Source of the DNA: Epiperipatus broadwayi
Taxonomy: Eukaryota > Onychophora > Udeonychophora > Euonychophora > Peripatidae
Assembly: GCA_028023455.1 (NCBI GenBank)
Contig: JAQFVV010006309.1
Coordinates: 1,694,511 to 1,758,510, forward strand
Direction: 5' to 3'
DNA: 64,000 bases
The number at the start of each line of letters is the position of its first letter. The first letter of the stretch is position 1. The notes below the pieces were generated by a model. The model had not been told where the DNA came from. It ran no database searches and saw only the letters and a program-made list of their open reading frames with translations. Shown piece by piece: positions 57,901-64,000 of this stretch. Both the position numbers and the translations under genes were made by a program.

Positions 57901-58679
57901 AATAACACACATAAGGATAGAGACTTAAAAAATTGACACTTATTATTCAATATTGCACCATTCAGGCTAAATAAATAAAAAATTGTAGGATTATTTTTTG
58001 TCTACTTTATTAAAAAAAATATAATTTCCAAAGCAGTCTATATAAAAATATAATAGTAAAAACATTTTTTATTTAACAAATATTAATTAAAAAAAGATTG
58101 AGATATGCATAGTGAACTTATTATGAGATAGAAGTACACATATATTATTTAGTTAAATCTCTGTTCTTATTTATACGATTGACATATAAAATATTTAATA
58201 AATAAATGTAATTATAAATGTTAACTGTTTCTATATATATATCAAAGCATATATATATATTGTACCACTAGCAAATATATATATGTTACAAACACACATA
58301 TAGCGGTACATGTTTCATAATTTTTTTTAAAAATATATTATTTTTAAGATTTTAAAAAATGTAATTTTCTAAAATAAAAAGATTTAAAACTTATTCTCTC
58401 ATTTTTAAAATAGTTCAATAAAATGGCTAAAAATAAACAAATGTAAAATAAAATTTGTTATAAAAGAAACTTTTGTGAAAATATCTCATTGGCTTTGGAA
58501 TGCAATTAAGGTTACAAGATTCTTGGATGATAAGATATTAGATTAATCTAAGAAAAAGATTAGATTAACATGGAATGTAAAAATCACTTAATTAAAAAAA
58601 TGTAAAATTAATTAAAAGACAGATTCAAGTTACAATAAAAGTAAACAATGAAAGAGAGGGATATATAAAGTCACCACCA
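54950..58679. other. AT-rich DNA without recognised gene
   Basis: About 3.7 kb with A/T-runs (T-run near 55,610; A-run near 55,990). The frames at 54,991-55,179, 55,245-55,466 and 56,572-56,763 are hydrophobic or AT-driven without known motifs, and I do not call them genes. Confidence 0.4.
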
Positions 58680-59110
58680 TCTATTGTTATTGATTCCAGC
58701 CTTCATTTTGTGATCATATTCAGCATCCAAAAATCTAAGGCAGAATATAGACATTCAGTACTGCTGTGGAAAATATCATTGCAGCAGCTGCAGATGTAGC
58801 AAAAATGCATTGCTAGATTGTCTTTAGAAGTGTTTGACTGGGCTTCAGGCTCCACAAATCAACTGTCCCTGCCTGAACCCTTGCTGGAAACTAATGCTAA
58901 AATGGTGAAGTGGACACTTCAAAAACTCAATCTCTCTCTTTCCCATTATTAAGACAATAATGGAAAACATGCCCTGAAAACATTGATGGAGGCCAAAAAT
59001 CTAACTGGTTGGAAACTGATAATCATAAAAACCTAAGTAAAGACATTTTGATACTTGTCTATTGTAGCATTAGCTGGGTTCAAACTCTGTTACGAAGAGA
59101 GTAAATGAAG
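58680..59110 (+). other. GC-elevated segment of unknown nature
   Basis: This segment is visibly richer in G+C and mixed codons than its surroundings (for example GCAGCAGCTGCAGATGTAGC near 58,781 and CTGCCTGAACCCTTGCTGG near 58,868). One frame reads a cysteine-rich run (CCGKYHCSSCRCSKNALLDC near 58,760) before a stop. It may be a decayed coding or repeat sequence. I recognise no family. Confidence 0.3.
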
Positions 59111-59771
59111 TATACTAACCACCTGAAAATATATATGCTAAATGTTTCATTGTGGTTGTTTTTTTATAATTAATTGTACTAACAGATGTTGGATAGATTT
59201 TATAAATGTAAAATGAAGAAGGACGGTTATACGCAAAGTTTTTTTATATATATATTATTTATTTCTGTGGGTTATTATCATAAAATGATATCGGTATTGG
59301 TGCATACTTTTGTTTTAACAAAAAGAAAATGAAATATAAAATTAAAGAGAAAAGTAATAACTTTGCAGTTTGCACTGTGAGTGATTTCTCTTTTATCCGA
59401 ATACTTGGCATCGGAAATTCTAAGGAGTAGCAATTAAATAGAGTTAAACCATCGAAAAAAATCATGTTAAAAGCATTCTGGAGAGGATAGCAAGGTAGTC
59501 TACTGATAAACTGGCTCAAGACTTTTGTAAAAAAGAAAAGTGTAGGTCAGAGAAGGGATTATTGTTATAAAAAAAAGAAAAGAAAGAAAGGACTATTTTT
59601 TCTTAGAAAAAAGTGATAAAAAGGGAAAGAACAGTTGCGTAAAGAATAGGAAAAGATATGAAATAAAAAGCTAATAATAATGGACACCGCTGAAATTCTG
59701 GAGTAGAAATACACATGTAGGTTCATTAAACCCACTCTTGGAGTATATCTTATCTGTACCCTTCTTTCAAG

Positions 59772-59977
59772 ATGACCCAGACCCATGGAGACTCCAGCCA
59801 TATAAATTAGTTAAGCAAATTGATCTCGGACCTCCAGAACAGCCAGAATTTTGTGACATAATTCAGAATAACAGACCTTGCCATCCTGAATGGATTCTCA
59901 GACTCAGATTGAACTATCATTTATCCACAAGTTCAGAGAATATAGACTTTGGGAATTTACTACCACGAATACTGTAA
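59772..59977 (+). CDS. Candidate terminal coding exon, unknown protein
   Basis: A pyrimidine-rich tract ending in AG (CTTCTTTCAAG, to 59,771) precedes an open frame of about 68 codons ending in TAA at 59,975-59,977. The frame is entered within a codon and has no suitable ATG, fitting an internal 3' splice site. The residues are well mixed for this AT-rich window, for example DDPDPWRLQPYKLVKQIDLG and RPCHPEWILRLRLNYHLS, and the local G+C is clearly raised. AATAAA-like signals lie near 60,048 and 60,107. I recognise no domain. It could also be a fragment of a retroelement frame. Upstream exons were not identified. Confidence 0.35.
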
Positions 59978-60251
59978 GCTTACAGATCAATTGTCTCCCA
60001 TGAGTGAAACCTCAACTTCAAGGAGGTAACTGTGACTTTATTGATACTAATAAATATAAAATTATTGAATGCCAGTACTAAGAAATATGTGCTTATTCAA
60101 ATTTAAATAAAGGAAAAGGGTAAGGGAAAACTAAAATAATTTAATCTGATGTAAACTTTGGTGTTTAATTGTTCTGCTTTATATGAATGTATTACGGTTG
60201 TATTTATGTGTTCTGTGTTTGTATTATATGATAGAGATATTAACTTATATG

Positions 60252-61034
60252 TAAAGTAATAAATTAATTAAACCTTAAAACATCACATGATCACTATCTT
60301 TCATGCTTGCTCATAACTGTTGTTATAATAGGCAAAACTCTCTCCATACAGTAGTGCCACTCTAAGCAAAACAGAGCAATCAATGGATGCCAGAAGGCTG
60401 TTGTTATAATAGGCAAAACTCTCTCCATACAGTAGTGCCACTCTAAGCAAGACAGAGTAATCAATGGATGCCAGAAGGCTTGTGCATAAAGCCTTCTGGC
60501 CTCCATTGATTACTCTGTCTTGCTTAGAGTGGCACTACTGTATGGAGAGAGTTTTGCCTATTATAACAACAGTTATGAGCAAGCATGAAAGATAGTGATC
60601 ATGTGATGTTTTAAGGTTTAATACTAATCCTGCCTTATAGGAAGGTGGTGGCTATGATTGTAAAAGAGCCAAAGACACCTAAATGTATGGGTGCTGAACT
60701 GAGTTCAGACCCATATGACTATTTGAGCTATTGAGCTTAGATTGAAAATATCTGTGTGCTTTCAATTTTGTTTTCATAGTTTAGTAGTTATGTAGAGTTA
60801 AAAGGTGACTGCTGGAGGGTTGCATTAGATCCTAAGATCTAGGTGCAGTGCTTTCAGATCCAAGGCTCCTCACTGATGAAGGTCATAAGCCAGAAACTAG
60901 TTTGGGAATATTGGATGAGTAGACACTAGATAGGGGTTTTATGCACAAGCCTTCTGGCATCCATTGATTACTCTGTCTTGCTTAGAGTGACACTACTATA
61001 TGGAGAGAGTTTTGCCTATTATAAAGTAATAAAT
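60252..61034 (-). mobile_element. F1 foldback family, composite copy with 13-bp direct repeats
   Basis: The 13-mer TAAAGTAATAAAT flanks the unit at 60,252-60,264 and 61,022-61,034. Read on the minus strand, it begins ATAATAGGCAAAACTC and ends with the family tail GATGTTTTAAGGTTTAATTA. Inside, the right-hand part (60,640-61,021) is the right half of the 690-bp form, with CACTAGATAGGGGTTTTATG and GTTTGGGAATATTGGATGAG. The left-hand part (60,265-60,626) is a separate, almost perfect palindrome that includes the tail in both orientations and a tandem doubling of the arm start (ATAATAGGCAAAACTC at 60,328 and 60,407). It is a nested or rearranged snapback structure. Confidence 0.8.
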
Positions 61035-61616
61035 ATTGGATTTTCTAAAGTATTAATAGGTTGCATACTTATTTATATTATGAGGTCCATCCAATTTCAC
61101 CTTGTTCATTATTGCTTATACTTACCTACTAATATACCTGACCACATATCTCACAAATGGCATTTTTCAGGTTAAACCCAAAATATTATTTACATGTAAA
61201 TTTTTCCATAATAGAAATTAAAATAGAACTTTATTCTCCCATATTTATAGTCTCCAAAGCCTTGAGAATGAACTAGCTAAGATAGGGCACCCAAGTAAGA
61301 TTAGTTAGAACTGTTTTGTGTTTTCGAGAAGTATAATTCTTCCTATATGGCAAGATTGGTGCTTGAGATCGAACATGACCGATGCTCATAAATATACTTG
61401 GTCAAAGCTATGGTGATAATCTACTCACATTAAAGTTTTAGATTAGGATCTCGGGTAGTCTGTTAAACTGTAGACACTATGTTTATTTTAAAATAAATTT
61501 TAACAAAGCACTATGATAAAATATAGCTTGATTAATCATTTATTTTTATTTTTATATGTAAATTTCCATGCTATTTTGTTATATTATATATGTGTGCTTG
61601 TTATTTTGTCTATTTT

Positions 61617-61635
61617 TTCTCTCTCTCTCTCTCTT
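61617..61635 (+). repeat. Short CT microsatellite
   Basis: A run of CT units flanked by T-rich sequence. Confidence 0.8.
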
Positions 61636-61689
61636 TTTCTCTTGTAACCATGTCACTAATAAATTAGTGTAGAGTTATTTTTATATGAT

Positions 61690-62060
61690 AAATAAAATGT
61701 GCTGGACCCTAGTTAAGAGTGTGAGCTAGTCATGGGATATTTCAAGTGCTAGGTTGTGTGCCTGTTGTCTGAAGCGAGCTGACTATAACCTATGGTTGGC
61801 TGGCACCTGAAGTTGATTCTCAAAACAAACAAAATATTTTGGATGACAGAGGTTTGAATCCAGCATTTGGGGTGAGCCACAGCCAGCAAGTATTGTTGGA
61901 TTAAGCTTTGTTTAGCTTGATCTGACCATGGGTATCATTGATAGCTCTGCTATTAATGATATTCCCCCTATGCTTGAAGGGCTGGTCCATTCCCATGGTT
62001 TTTTAAAATGACTATAAAAGAGGATTTAAATCCAGCTAAATCTACAAGAGTAAGCTTCTT
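61690..62060. other. GC-elevated segment, probably a repeat
   Basis: Mixed-composition sequence (GCGAGCTGACTATAACCTAT, GGTTGGCTGGCACCTGAAG, GTGAGCCACAGCCAGCAAG) that ends near a TATATATATA tract at 62,080. This resembles the 3' part of an unidentified retroelement. No frame or family was recognised. Confidence 0.3.
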
Positions 62061-62089
62061 CTTATATGGATCTGGTTCAATATATATAT

Positions 62090-64000
62090 ATAATCATTAT
62101 CACCCATGGGAGAATTAAATATTGTTAATACTTGATAAGATATACGGTTTAATGATTCTAATGTTTAAATTAAAATTACTGTAAATTATTAAATGGTAAA
62201 TAAATATGAGTGATTATTGCAAGTATTGATAATAATAAACTACAATGAAAGGGTTTGAAATATTATTTTATAATACTACATAAGTTTATATTTTAATAAA
62301 ATTAAAATATTTTTTAAGGTTGTAAAATGTATAATTGAAAGTAAAGAAATAGTGTATCAGTATTAATTTATTATTTTTATTATTATTTCTTTGATATTTT
62401 GATTGTCATATTCATATTGTATATTATGTGAAATAAAGTTAGTATTGTTATCAGTTGCCATGGTATCCTTGATCTCAAAATTTTATTTATGTCTTTACTT
62501 TACTTTGAAGTTTCTGCAAAATCTATCAGAAATGTGTTACATCTATTTATTGTGTTATTCTTATTTTAAAATTTTAATGTAAAATATTAAACATTTATGT
62601 CATATACTTGCATATTCACTACAGGCTGTAAGATCATTGTAACTGATTACATAAGTGTCATGCATATTGTTATAAATAAAACATTTAGCTTGCATGGTTT
62701 TCATTATTATTAATTTAAAATTTTTTGCAAGTTAGAATACATCTTCAATGCTGCATTTGATATGTTGTAGAATACCAATAATTTTTTTTCTAGATAAACA
62801 GTTTATAGCCAAATAAGATCATCATCTGTATTTAGCTTATTTTTAGTTACAGGAAATAATAAGTTTGAAAAATTATGAAAATTCTCATCAGATAACATTT
62901 AGGAAACTTAATGAGTAAAACCTTCTTATCTTTTAAATTGCTTTTGAAGAGTGCTTTTGAAGAGGCCTTTACCCTGTATTGATTATTTAAAAGTTGTTTT
63001 ATTTGCATGTGAAGGTTGAATGCATTTCCCCCCAAAACTGATAATCTTGAAGTTTTTTAATCTGGATAAAATTATGAGAGAGCTAAAATTCACTCAAAAT
63101 TTATGAATATATTAGTTTTTTATTTAACTGGAGTTAAGATTTATTCAAGTAACTTCTTTTTTAAAAAAAGGATAATATTAGAAGTTTAATTTAAAATAAT
63201 ATTGAGATTTTATTATAAATTTATGATTGTTGTGTAATTAAATAAATGAAATCTTTTGTGATGTGATGATATGGGCTTTGACTAGAATCAATAGAATAAA
63301 GAATTGATTATTCAGAAAATGTTACTGTAGATATTTTTACTTTAACTTGATAGCTTCCCTACATATTCTATTAGTATCCTGGAAAGAAGTAAAATGAATA
63401 TTATTATTGGCACATGATACTAATATGATTCAGAATATTTATTTTGATGAGAAAGAGAAAAAGAAAGTTAAATTTTATCTACTTTGGGAAAAGTTTTACA
63501 TAATTAAAGTTCACTGAAAAACAAACCAATATTAGTGCCTTAGCAAAATGCATTTTGAGACAGTGAGAATAGTCTTGAGAAATTCTTTGATAAACCAGCT
63601 ATTACAGTTGCATTTCTAAGTCTTCTCCAAGTAATGATGAAACATTGAGCATTTTGTTCTCTAGTGTAATGATTCTTTCAATAACGTCTTTCATTGCACG
63701 ATTATTTATTGCACCAGAATTTGAATATGACTAGATCTAAGAAATGTAATTATTATGCCATATATTTTCTGATAGGTACATGTTTCACATCAAGGTAAAC
63801 TAAAAAATAAAAATTAACATGTAAAAAAAAAAGCAGAATATTTTAATCACCAACTTTTTAAAATAGTTTTGTTAATTTTATGTTATTTATATAAATATTA
63901 TTAAAATGTTATCAAAGGTAAAAAATAAAAATGGTATTAAAAGGAAAGTATATGAAAGAAAAGATAAGCTTTAATTCTTAAATATTATATGCAGTACTAA
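62090..64000. other. AT-rich DNA without recognised gene
   Basis: The last 1.9 kb contain no recognised coding relic or repeat structure. The minus frame at 62,847-63,035 has no motif. Confidence 0.4.

Noticed and set aside
59259-59801. Two minus-strand frames of 86 and 78 codons opposite the candidate exon
   Set aside because: Phe/Leu/Ile-rich low-complexity products from A-rich plus-strand sequence, with no motif.
60294-60506. 70-codon minus-strand frame with internal repetition
   Set aside because: The repetition (FWHPLI, EWHYCMERVLPIITT) comes from the doubled F1 arm, not from a protein.
1-64000. CRISPR arrays, bacterial operons, rRNA genes
   Set aside because: No regularly spaced short repeats with unique spacers, no ribosome-binding-site-led gene clusters and no rRNA core words were seen. 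All recognised relics are eukaryotic transposons.

Overview
This window is an AT-rich (about three quarters A+T by eye) animal genomic segment made almost entirely of decayed transposable elements and short dispersed repeats. Every coding relic with a recognisable family is eukaryotic: APE-type LINEs, a Penelope-like reverse transcriptase, hAT and mariner transposases, and tRNA-derived SINEs. This points to an invertebrate metazoan with a repeat-rich genome; I cannot name the species. There are no bacterial genes, operons, CRISPR arrays or rRNA genes. Most open frames are chance frames in AT-rich DNA. The only candidate host coding sequence is one possible terminal exon at 59,772-59,977.

Layout. 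0-11 kb: a pogo/Tigger-like element (1,658-3,032), two foldback elements (4.25-4.57 and 6.72-6.97 kb), two copies of the main foldback family F1 (7.45 and 8.8 kb) and a 45-bp minisatellite (10.5 kb). 11-21.5 kb: a more complex non-repetitive stretch (13.1-13.6 kb), a broken LINE (14.7-16.6), a tRNA-like SINE (16.7), a 1.3-kb foldback (17.6-18.9), a small F1 copy (19.2), a LINE 3' end (20 kb) and a palindromic repeat cluster (20.3-21.1). 21.5-36 kb: a GTF2IRD2/ZBED-like hAT pseudogene (23.4-25.2), two F1 copies (25.8 and 27.3), a 70-bp minisatellite (31.6), and a degenerate RTE-like LINE on the minus strand (32.8-35.2) with a second 3' end beside it. 36-48 kb: F1 (36.6), a Penelope-like relic (37.2-37.8), a SINE and a further foldback (38.8-39.3), a repeat copy (44 kb), a SINE (46.1), a LINE C-terminus (47.2) and F1 (47.5). 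48-64 kb: a non-autonomous hAT (48.15-48.79), a LINE relic (49.3-50.6), a young SINE (52.3), a palindromic/tandem array (52.5-53.7), a mariner relic (53.7-54.3), the candidate exon (59.8) and a composite F1 element (60.25-61.03).

Most interesting signal. At least four foldback elements, of three or more families with unrelated arm sequences, share one architecture: a hairpin whose first arm abuts the insertion site, an unpaired AT-rich 3' tail of about 30-65 nt, and flanking direct repeats of 12-15 bp, most often 13. Two families (F1 and the 39-kb hairpin) also appear to share a tail motif around TCATGTGAT. This looks like hairpin RNAs, or hairpin DNAs with a fixed 13-bp stagger, being inserted by a common machinery. 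The window also holds APE-type LINEs (RTE-like) that could have supplied such machinery.
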